From the NCBI GenBank assembly GCA_019693395.1, contig JAAMXP010005576.1:1-55778 (forward strand): 55,778 nt of DNA. The letters run 5' to 3'. Each line of letters opens with the position of its first letter. Positions within the stretch are counted from its first letter, which is position 1. The notes below the pieces were generated by a model. It did not search any database, was not told the origin of the DNA, and worked only from the letters and a program-made list of their open reading frames with translations. The DNA is from Ettlia oleoabundans. Taxonomy: Eukaryota; Chlorophyta; Chlorophyceae; Chlamydomonadales. Position numbers and translations under genes: made by a program. Shown here piece after piece: positions 1-10,600 of the stretch.

Positions 1-11
1 CCCCCCCCCCC
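1..11. repeat. Poly-C run at left edge of window
   Basis: The window opens with 11 consecutive C followed by TCCC. The right edge is also a C homopolymer. This probably marks contig ends that stop at G/C homopolymers. It does not match the chlorophyte telomere repeat (TTTTAGGG or TTTAGGG types). Confidence 0.8.
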
Positions 12-643
12 TCCCTTGGCTTTATTTTGACAGCACGCAGATGGGCAGCGCCAGCGTATACGTGCCGCAGCCTGCCCCGCACGCAACAGTGCCACCGGTC
101 TTTCTGCTGGCGGACCAGCAAGCAGCGGGATCTCCAGCAGCGCAAGAGGTGCTTCCAGTGCAGCCGATTGTACATCTGCAGCCCCCATGCACCTTTCCCT
201 CGACGCTCGTGCCACTACTGGGTCAAACCTCCGGTAGCGGCGCAATCAGTGAAGTGTGGCTCTCCCAGATTGTAGCATCTAACACCCTCCTAGCTCCCTT
301 TCAAATAGACACCTGACATGCGCTTGTGCTAGTTGGCTGCACCTTGTCGTGTTTCGGCAGATTTGGGGTTTGCTGCGGTGCTACCCGGCCGCCATGGCCC
401 TTCCTCAACTTCTCAAACTTCCGCTGTCCCCTCGCCTCTCACTTGCATTCACATGTATTCCATCCTGCATTTCTTTCTCCTCACCCTCCTTCCCCCAGTT
501 TGTCTTTTGTGTTTATGTTTCACATCGTATATGTCTTCCAACTCTTTTAAGTTGGGCACCACAGCTTCGGTCAAGGCCCTCCGGCCAGGTGTCGTTTATT
601 GCATGATGGATTGCCCGAGCACAGGGCTGCAACAGTCATCAGG

Positions 644-649
644 TTTATT
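644..649 (-). terminator. Candidate poly(A) signal AATAAA downstream of the PKS stop
   Basis: AATAAA lies on the minus strand about 115 nt beyond the PKS stop codon at 764, and a second copy occurs near 595-600. The usual chlorophyte signal TGTAA was not seen on the minus strand between 1 and 763, so this assignment is weak. Confidence 0.25.
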
Positions 650-763
650 CCATTATGACATTGAGAATAAAAGAAGACCAGTACAAATTCAACAAATGAG
701 ATACATGAAATTACGGTGCTCGTGTTGGGAACTGTAAGTGTCGTGGAATACTGCTTGCATTAT

Positions 764-1681
764 TCAGAGCCAGGAGTCCAACTTGAGCATCCACACCCCT
801 TCGTCTGCGTCATAATGCACGAATATGCCATTGAGCCGTGCCGATGCCTCCCGCAGGCGCCCTCGGAAAGCGTCAACCGTGCGCCGGTCGTCCTTCTCCC
901 GCACTGCCATGCGTCGGAAGGTGAGTAGCGCTGGCTGGTTGAGGCCCTGGCCTGGTGGTGGAAGTGCCCGTGCCCTCCGTAGCATCATATTCGCCTCTCG
1001 TTGCCGTGTTAGCTTAAGAATCAACTCCTTTCGCGCAGCACTGTCGGTGCTGCGGAAAGCAAGCGGCCCGGCACTTGACCCAGCCTTTGAAGAACCATTG
1101 GCAACAGCTGCTTGGCGACCATAGATGGGAGTGTGTTGGTTGTGCCGTGGTTGTTGCTGCGGCTGCAACTGCTGTGGTTGTTGATGCTCTTGTGGGGTTG
1201 GATACAACGTCATGCGCCCAAGCTCAATGCTGACAACCTCATCAAGGTTGACAGAAAGCAGGTCAACTGCAAGAATGATGCAAATGAGGGTCGATTGTTA
1301 CGCTTGAACGCGGTTGCATTTGCCTGAGATGCAAAAGCGAATTCCACGTGCAAGGCGATGTTGACCCTGATACAGTAGATGCTAGACAACATTGAGCTAA
1401 CTTTTCTCACCAGGGTACAGGAAGCTAATTTCGCCAAACCCTTTGCGTCCAATGGTAAATTGAGGCACAACACTGAGTTGAGCATCACTCATAAGTTGAA
1501 GGCGTTGTAAACTGGGCACCTGCATTGGCATTAGCATTAGCAGCAAACTTATACTTGGATCTATTGAACTCACTTTCAAGTACCAGTCAGGATACCGCAC
1601 AGGGATTGTGGAACAGCCAACTCGAGTTTTCATGGCTCGCAATCTCACCGTAAAGTAGTCTGGAAGTGTGAGTTTGGGGGC
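764..1681 (-). other. Nup98-type autopeptidase-like domain fused to the PKS C-terminus
   Basis: Joining exons 1994-1649, 1519-1411 and 1266-764 in phase gives, in the order known for the Nup98 autoproteolytic domain: [72 protein letters not shown] and [19 protein letters not shown], then stop. A Gln-rich insertion of about 70 residues lies between MTLYP and PPPGQGLN. In cleaving Nup98 proteins the end is His-Phe with cleavage before Ser; here the aligned end reads S-W-L and stops. The first exon also encodes the end of ACP6b and an acidic linker with no stop between, so the fusion is read directly. No FG/GLFG repeats precede it. The domain binds Nup88/Nup82-type propellers or Nup96 in known nucleoporins; its role here is unknown. 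Confidence 0.85.
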
Positions 1682-4600
1682 ATTCTTGTTGAACGGTTTC
1701 AAGGCCAACGGTAAGGGTACTGTACTGCTTGGGTCGTGCTGCTCCGGCTCAGGATCAGGGGTTTCCACGTCTAGCTGACGTTGCGTACCAGGATTGCCGG
1801 CGTCCTCAGCGTCTGAAACATCCTCGCTTTGAGATATGTCGCTGCCAGCGACGTCTGCATGCTCTGGATCCCCAGCAGCTGCCAGCGCAGGAACCAGAGC
1901 GGCATCCTTAACTAGCGGTACCAACATGCCAGCAAGCTCGCTGATTGAGGGGTAGTCGAAAAGGGCTGTTACAAGAAGCTTTACGTCAAGCGCACTGCAG
2001 TACATATAGGACATGCCAATTGTTACACACTGCTTTAAGTAGCAGAAGATGGATATAGCAGAAGATGGAAAGCAATACTCCATGCCTGATCAGGTTGGAT
2101 GAGGCATACAGAACGCAGGCCCCGTTTGAGCCGCAGCAACAACATGCCAGCCATCCACACATCCTTCACAACCCATCAACCTACCAACCTGCTAAGCTCC
2201 TTCCGCAGCTCCCCGGATCCTAGAGAGTCAAGGCCAGCTGTCATAAGCGGGGTAGAGTCTGCCACCTCCACGCCGCCCAGCACAACTGCCACACACTGCC
2301 GCACCTGCAATAACGAAGCGGTCAGTGGCAACAAGCTATACTTTGGTAATGAGAAAAAGATGACATAAAAATAAAGAAAGAAATATACGCCTTTGGGCGT
2401 GGGTTGAGGAAGCCAGCGGAGGAATACTTCAGTATCGACAAACAAATCTCTGAGGTTGAGGGTCAGGTGAGCCTTGCCGCCGAGCTGTGTGTGTTACATA
2501 ACCCCGCTACTTAGGCCCTATTGGACCTGGGCAGGGGAGCCGTACCGGCCGACTCAAAACCGTGCCTGCGGGTGTAGCCGGCATCCAAGGGACACCCCTC
2601 CCTTGACCTGCCAGCAGCCAAGGGACACCCCTCCCCTGGCCTACGACCGTCCTGCCGGACACGCAACCCCTAACCTCAGTGAGGGGGGGACGTGTTGATC
2701 CTTGGCAGCTTAGGTGAGTTAGACCGACGGTGGCCAACGATTCGCAAGCGTTATGCGTTCGCACACGTGGTATGCGCTCATGTCGAGTGATGCACAGGTC
2801 AATATGTCAATGTAAACATGATGTTAGCAGTCAGGTCATATGTCAGGATTGTCAATGTGGCATTGTATGTCAGACACAGTATGTCAAGGTGTCATGATGC
2901 AAATGCATGAATGAAATGCAATGCAGTAGTGGTGATAGGTGTTGCATGGTAGATTTCGGTCTGTCGTAGGGCTGCCTAGGTATGAGCCGTTAATGCTGAC
3001 AGCTGACGCAGAGGCTGTTGGGCTGCAAGTGTAGCTGTTGTAGATTGGCAGTATTAACGATGACGCTCACCTTTACCAATAGGAGTTCAAGCTTCTTCTC
3101 GGCGGACAAAGCAACCGGTGTTTTGACCGCTCTGCTTGGTCGGCTAGAGCGCCGCTTCTTCTGCCGCCTGCGGTTCTGAACGCTTCCACTGCTACAGTCA
3201 TCTGTTGCCACTTGTGATGGCGTAGCTGTTTGCTGCATGGTAGCTGGAAGAAGTGTCCTGTCAATGAAGTCAGCTATTTCTTCGATGGATGGGTAATCAT
3301 AAATAAGCGTCGCAGGAAGATTCAACCCAGTCATGGCGGACACTTCACGCCTAATCTCCACAGCTCCTGCATTCAATTGAGGCTTTGAAGATCTCAACGG
3401 GCTACATACGGGGTCCATATTGTATTTTACGTTGCGGTTAAGCAGACTATAAACACAAACAGCAAGAAGCATAGTTGGGCAGATACACCAGGGATTGCTG
3501 ACTTGATGCCAGCACTTGCCTATGGAATCCAGGCCTGCAGATTGCAGGGGCTCCGCATCGTCGACAATCTTTCCCACAGCATGAGCAACAAGCGAAGATA
3601 GAGCCTTCTTGAGGTATGCGGTGCGTTCCAATATGGGCAAATTGCGCCAGGAGGGCAGATCTTGCAAAGTTGCATTGCTTGCGCTGACTGAGTTCAGATC
3701 ATGGCCTTGCTTGATGGAGCCGCCCTTGTGTACGGTCACTGCTACACTGGCATCAGGCAGAATAGCATCAGCTGCTTGGGTGCTGTGTGTTGTTTTTGCT
3801 GTTGCTGCCACAACTGCAACCTCTGAGTAGAAAGGCTTATCTGGCCTGCCGTCCACCAGTAGTCGCTCCCAAACAAAGCTGGCAGCCACAATGGAGCCGC
3901 TGCCTGCTGCCACAGACAACATGACTCCGGTCTGTAAGGCCACCAGTCCCGCTGCAGGCTGGATAGCTGTGATGCCGACCTTGCTGAGCCTGGCCGCCAC
4001 CACACGATCTGCTGCTGCCATTCCCGCTCCGCCCCAAGCTCCCCATGCAATGCTAATGGATGTCAGCCCCTGATGCATCCAGCTCTGGGCCATGCCATCC
4101 AGCATGGCGTTGCCAGCTGCATAATTGGTTTGACCGGCGCTGCCCAATGTGGAGGCAATGCTGCCAAACAGCTGCACGGCACTGACGGGAGCTGCCAATG
4201 CCAAGCTCTCTTGTAGGCGATGGGCAGCAGCTGCCTTTGGAGCCATGACGAGCCGCAGGCTGCCTGCTGTTTGGTTTGCGAGGATAGCATCCTGCATGTG
4301 CATACAGAAGGGGGAGATGGTGGTCGAGGTTCAAGCTATTCTCCATTGACAGTGTGGCAGAGCTTTGGCACTACATCTGCTTGTACAACAGCAGGCATGG
4401 CAGGAGCTGCGGCTATGCAGCAATTGTAAGGGGATTCATGGCTGTGTCGCAGCTCTGTGTCCCATGCCACAAAACTTACCTTCAGCACCCCTGCCGCATG
4501 AAGCAAGTTGCTAATTCTGCTGCCACTCTTGTGCAAGGTGTGTGCCAGTACCGCCACGTCAGCAGTGACAGCGGAGTCACACTTGGCCACCGTCAGTACT

Positions 4601-7600
4601 GCTGAGCTGGGAACATATGCGCAAGCTTGACGCCAACTGGTGCCCACGCCTGCCTCCAATGCTGCCAAATCAAGGCTGCGGCCAAGCAACACAATGTGCC
4701 GGGTGTTATGGCTGACGCCTGCCAGCTGATGCCTGGCAATCAGCAAGCCCAGCGCTCCCAGGCCGCCGCTGATCACAGCTGCACCAGGCTGGGCGGCCTG
4801 TAAAATGGAGGCGTAATCGCCAGCACCGCAGGCAGCTGGCCGCAGAATTGGCGCCATGTAAGCGCCTGCTGCCGAGCAAGGCCCAAAAACGTCTCTTGGC
4901 AGCGAAGGCACGGCAGCCGCTGGTGTCAACTGAGCTGCGGATGGCAGCATGGAGAGGCTGCTGCTGTGAGACCAATGCAGTTCACGGGCATCCAGCGCTG
5001 CAACCTTAACCATGCTTTGCAAAATGTGCTGCCTCTGGGCAGCATTGCCGCCTGGTTTGCTCATACCGCCAGCCTGAGGCAGGCAGTGATCACCGAATGT
5101 GTGTAAGGCAACAGCCGAGTCCGGTTGCAACAAGGTCACAGCCTGCAACATGCCCAAAAGGTAACAGCGACATTCACGACTGTGAGAGGGGTTGGCAAGG
5201 TGGGAGGGTACGGCTCAACAGAGTGCTTGGCGCATTTGAGAGTTGCTGCCACATGCGGCTTTCTCCTTGCAACCGTAGCAGAGCTGGCTGCCTATTCTTA
5301 CAGGAACATGAGCGTCAGGGCAGCAAAGAACCGAGAGCGGGACGCCCTACTCACTTCCTGCATAATGGCCAGGGCGGCAGCCGCATACGCCGCAACGCAG
5401 GTGTTGTGCATCTGCCAGAGCCCGGCACCGCCACCAAGCCACCAGCTTGCGCCCGCGACAGAACGGGGCTTGGAGTTTGGCACAGCGGAAACGGCGGGGG
5501 CGCTGCTGTATGCCTGCCATTCAACCATGTATAACAGCTGATTACCAGCTGCAGCCAGCGCCGCCGAGGACGCGGCGGTCACAACATTTGGGACCGCTTT
5601 TGCCATCAACCCGCCGAGCTTGACCTTGCAGCCGGCATTGTGCCCCCCAGTCCAGCGGATGTTGTTCATGGCTGACAGGTCTTCTGCGCTGATGCTGACG
5701 GACTCAGCACCAGCCCAGCCAGCACACGTCATGCCTACACGAAAGCAAGAGAAGAGGTGGCACTGGGATGGGTCGCTTGTGGTGGTAGTGATGGATGGTG
5801 AAAATGGAGGGGTGCAAAACAAGCGTGGACCGCACTTGTAGTTGCTATGGTTTCTACATATCAATCCTGCTACAGGCATCGGGGATGCACAATGTCACCA
5901 CCCCATGCAAATCGTTCAACACTAAGCAACGCTTGCCTGGCTCTGGGATCGACAATATGCCTGCTGCTACCGGCACGCGAGTGACAATGATGGGTGTGCC
6001 AGCAGCCGGCACAGGAGCCAGGTGGATGCATGCATCAAACATCCCAGGATGCAAGCGATAGCTGCAACAGAACGGATGATCAACAGCATGGTAAATGGGG
6101 GGCGGGTGCATGGGTGACCATAGCATCGAAGCCAGCATAGCATGCACCCGTGCTGCCAGAACCAAAGGCCCACTCACCCAGCAGCGTCTTCATTGTTTCC
6201 ATCAATAACAGCTATATTGCTGCCATCCGCGGCTTTGCTATCTTGCTTGCACAGCCACCAAAGGGCAGCTGCAATAGACCTGGGCTGCGAGGCTGCTCCA
6301 GAGGGGTTTATTGGTCTCCAAGGCAGGAAAGCGGAGAGCCCATGCAAGTGTACCGCATGCCTACCGCTCTGTACCTCCAGACCGCCATGCTGGCTGTCCA
6401 CCGAGCAGCGCAGTCTCAGTTTTGACCTACTACTGCTGCTTTCAATTGGCAGAAAACAGGGCACCATGATGGACAAGGAGCTGAGCACTGGTGCCAGGCT
6501 GGAAGTCATGCTGCCGTCAGCGGGAATACACACATGTACAGCAACCGCAGCCATCTCAAACATGGCAGCGCCAGGCAGCATTGGCCTGCCTTGCACGCTG
6601 TGGTCACACAGCCAAGCCAGCCTGCTGCTGGACACATCAGCCGCACAGTCCACCAGCTTGCTGCCAGCTCCAGCACTCAGTCGCAAAGAAGCAAGGGAGA
6701 TGAGGGGATGAAGGGTGGGGGCTGGCCAGAAGTAAGTCCGATGCCAGGTCAGCAATGCATGGCCACTGGCCGTGACATCCTCCTGCCTCGCGCTGCTGCT
6801 GTCAGCTGCCGACAGCAGAGCGTGCGCATTGACGCCGCTCATGCCAAAGGAACTGGTGCCTGCCATGCTGGAGCTAACAACATGTGCCGCTGTGCTGAGC
6901 TGGCGGCTGGCTGCTGCTGCCAGGCTGCGCTTTCCTCTCCAGTCTGAGAGCGCTGCCGACACATACGGGTTGATTTCCCGCAGGTTGACAATGGGTGCCA
7001 GAAGCTGTTGCTGCAACCCAAGTGCTGCAAGCAGCGTTCCAGACAGGCCCGCTGTGCCCTCCGTGTGGCCGTAGCAGCTCTTGCTGCTGACAACTGCCAG
7101 CACCCTGGCTTGCCTGCTTCCTGCACCTAGCGATGAAGCGAGCGCGCCCACTTCGATAGGGTCGCCCAGCGGGGTGCCAGTGCCGTGAAGGGACACACAT
7201 GCCACCCACTCCGGCAGAGCACCTGCTGCCAGCAAAGCATCCCGAACCAGCATAGACTGAGCTGGGCCGTTGGGGGCTGTCAGGCTGCTGCTGCGCCCAT
7301 CCTGGTTCACGGCACTGCTATGCACGTAGGCCAGCACCCTGCGAGTGGCGGATGTGCTGGGTACAATGTCGGCACGCTGCAGCATGCCCACCGCAACTGC
7401 CTCGCCACGCCCATATCCATCTGCTGAGGCTTCAAAGGTTTTGCAACGCCCCAAGGGTGATAGGGCTTGGAGCAGGCAAATGCGTGCGGTGGTCTGCAAC
7501 GGGTGGATGTGCAGTCAGACGTTCAGTGAGCAGGCCAGGGGGCAGGCAGGTGGGCAGGCTAACGAGCAACAAGGAGGCAGGTTAATCCAACCAGCAGTTT

Positions 7601-10600
7601 CAGTTGCTGGGTAGGCTGAGCGAGGCAAGGCCAAACAGCAAAAACTGCAGCATGCTAGTGAGCCAGCATCAGTCAAACCCGAAAAGCTCTTGCCTGCGGA
7701 ATAAGCATCACATTCACACCGCCGACCATGCCAGCCATAGCCTCGTGTGACATGATGCCACTGTGCGCCATATGCAGAGCCACCAAGGAACTGCTACAAG
7801 CGGTGTCGGTACTGATGCAAGGGCCCTGCATCATTATCAGCATGAAAGAGAGTGGCACTGCCTAATCCACATTCTAAGCGATTCAGAACGGTGGGGGCTG
7901 CCCCGACAGCAACTTTGCCTGCTGAGAATTTGTGTAGCACAGGTGCGTATACGAGTTATGTCGCACAGATACCCACCTGTAGGCCGAATGTGTAGCTGGT
8001 GCGGCCAATTAAGAAGGACAGGCCATGGCCCACGATGGCGTTGGAGTTAGAATCAGCAATACCGCTAGGCGCCAGAATGCCATCCAGGTACTCTGCAGAT
8101 GAGGGTTACCCCGTGAATAGTGTGTGGCATGAGCTTGCTTTTTGTGTTTACAGTCTGCCTAACCGCAACAAAACTTGCGACACAAAACCACACAGAGCAA
8201 TGTTGAAAAGCAGCGGGGTGGAAACTTGGATAAGGTGTGTGCCGTAGCAGGATGACACAGAAGACCCCAGTGTGGAATGGCAGATGCAGCAATGTGGCGG
8301 GTGAATCCACCTGTATACATGCAACCAATGTAGACGCCCACAGATGTGCCCGTGGTGCCAGCTGCTGAAGTAGCAGCAGGTGAGGCGAGCAGCTCCTGAG
8401 AATGCTCCAGAAGAATGCGTGCTTGGGGGTCCAGACAAAGGGCCTCACTGCACGTGGCAAAAAAGCGGATGAGTCAAACTTTTGTCCAATGTGCATGCCA
8501 GGGTGACCACCATTACTCAACAGATTGTCAGCCGACTCACCTGGAGCTGAGCCGGAATGCAGCGGCATCAAAAGCTGACATGCCATCCAGCCAGCCACTG
8601 AACCGTACGTACATGCTGCCGGTGCCCCCATCTGCAAATGCTCACACAATTATGAGTGGTTAGAAAACGACACAGGCAAGCATATGTGCGGCAAATTTTA
8701 AGTTGGTTGCTAAAATGATGTTGAGTAGGTTGGTACAGGAGTTTGGCAAAAGGATGCAAATCTTACCTGGATTGAAGTAACTGTCGATGTCCCAGCGCTG
8801 GGGCGGCACGGTGGATTGAACATCGGCACCACTTGCTACTGCAGCTTGGAATCCAGCTAAGTCAACATTGCCGTTAGTTGTGCTGCCGGCAGGCGCCGTG
8901 TGCTGTGCGCTCACGCCGTGGAAAGCCTTCGAGGTGGGGTAGCGGCACGATACTGCCACTAATGCAGTTGGGCCGCTAATGCTGTCAGCAGAGCTGCTCA
9001 GCTCGCGATGCTGCAACACTCTGGCATCTGCAGGTCCGCTAATGCCATCCACGTCGAACTCTGCAGTAGTGCTATCTGCGACAAAAGCTGCAAGGCTAGC
9101 TATTGTTGGGTAGTCAAATGTGACCGTGGCAGGCAGCTGTAGACCAAACGCTGAGCCTACAGCATTGCGCAACTCCAAGGCGGCAAGCGAGTCCAGACCA
9201 GCCTGCATACAATGGATGTAGCCACATTGACATAGCAGAGTATACCAAGACGTTTGTAGCAGAAATAAAAACACACCACGGCACATTGCCCTTGCAGTTG
9301 CTGTTCTCCCCTCTGTCACGGCAGCAAGAGCTTACCTCCATCAAGGGCTGCTCCGGAGCCACATGCTTGCCGACAACTCCCGCTGTGATGTCCAACAGCT
9401 TGTGCAACACAGGAGCAACAAACCGATTCTGATCATGGGCGGGTCCATTGTTGTTAAGAGCTGCAAACACACCGCGTCGTCCTCTGCCGCCGGCACATTG
9501 CCGGTGCATCGCGGGAATGTCGAACGCTGCTGGAGAGCCCCACACACTGCTTTCCACTTCAGCGTCAGCCGCAACAGCTGCTGTATAGGCTGAGGCCATT
9601 GCCAACTGGCTATGCACATATGCGGATAACATGGCGGGCGTGGGGTAGTCAAATGTGACAGTTGCCGGCAGCTCCAAGGCAAAGCGGGCAGCAATTGAGC
9701 CCCGCAGCTCCCCAGCGCCTGCAGATTGAATCAACACATTAGGGGATCAGGCAGCTATCAGTTGCCTGCTGGCTTGAAACTATGCAGGTGGGTGAGTAGC
9801 CATGGTCTTAGCAAGCAATGCCTCTATATAAAGGGTTGCACCACTCACCCAGGGAGTCGAGGCCAGCAGACATGAAGGCTGTTGAGGGGTCGATGTTGAG
9901 CCCAATGACGCCGCTTGCAAGTTGCAGCACCTGCCCTTGCACCTGCTCCAGGCTGAGTGTGCTACTGACTGTTGTTGCTGCCGTTGCGTGCGCCCCAGCC
10001 CCAGCAACAAGGGAACGAACGCTTTGCTGCCCAACCCAAGACGCTGCCACATCAGCGAAGAATGGCAACTGCTGCTGTGTGGAGCGCAACAAGCGCTGCC
10101 AGTTCAGAGCAACCATTGGTGCAACCACTGCTCCAGCTGTGGCTGCGCCATTGCGCTGCATCAACATGGTGAGCAGAAGCTGCAGCCCGTCAGCAGGCTG
10201 CACAAGGCCAACTCCCTTTGCTGCCAAGCTGGCAGCCACGGTAGCTGTAGCCATGCCGCCACCAGACCAGGGGCCGTATTGCAAGCTGGTGGTTGCAGCG
10301 CCCTGGTGCTGCAAGACCTGCGCTGCAACATCCATGGCAGCGTTGGCTGCAGCGTAGTTGACCTGACCAGCGTTGCCCAGCAAGGAAGCAACACTGCTGA
10401 AGAACGCCCGGTGGCCCAGGGGCTGTGCATGCTGACCAGCTGTTGCATTCAAGCATCCATTGAACTTGGGGGCCAATACCGAGCGAAGAGTGGCAACGGT
10501 CTGCTTGCGCACGAGTGCGTCTGCCAAAACCCCACCGGCATGGAGGTAGCAGCACATACCCCGCTGCAGGTTAGTGGCTGATGCCATGTCGTCAACACTG

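Larger units (their letters stand above)
1..763. other. 3' flank of the PKS gene; possible terminal exon of an unknown plus-strand gene
   Basis: Nothing here is recognisable. A plus-strand open frame at 41-316 begins right after a CAG that could be a 3' splice site, and codes for about 91 proline- and valine-rich residues without a known motif. It could be the last exon of a convergent gene cut off by the left edge. The evidence is only an open frame in GC-rich DNA, so I do not call it a gene. Confidence 0.25.

Noticed and set aside
1..30. Telomere
   Set aside because: A plain C run, not a chlorophyte telomere repeat.
41..316. Plus-strand open frame of 91 residues at the left edge
   Set aside because: No family motif. 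Possible last exon of a cut gene, but the only support is an open frame after a CAG.
764..1681. A genuine, complete Nup98 gene
   Set aside because: No FG/GLFG repeats or Gle2-binding segment upstream; the preceding coding sequence is PKS.
1397..2083. A separate Nup98-like gene starting at an internal Met after the ACP
   Set aside because: The ACP helices III-IV and the nucleoporin-like start lie in one stop-free exon, and removing the fusion would leave ACP6b without an end. Kept as the main alternative to test.
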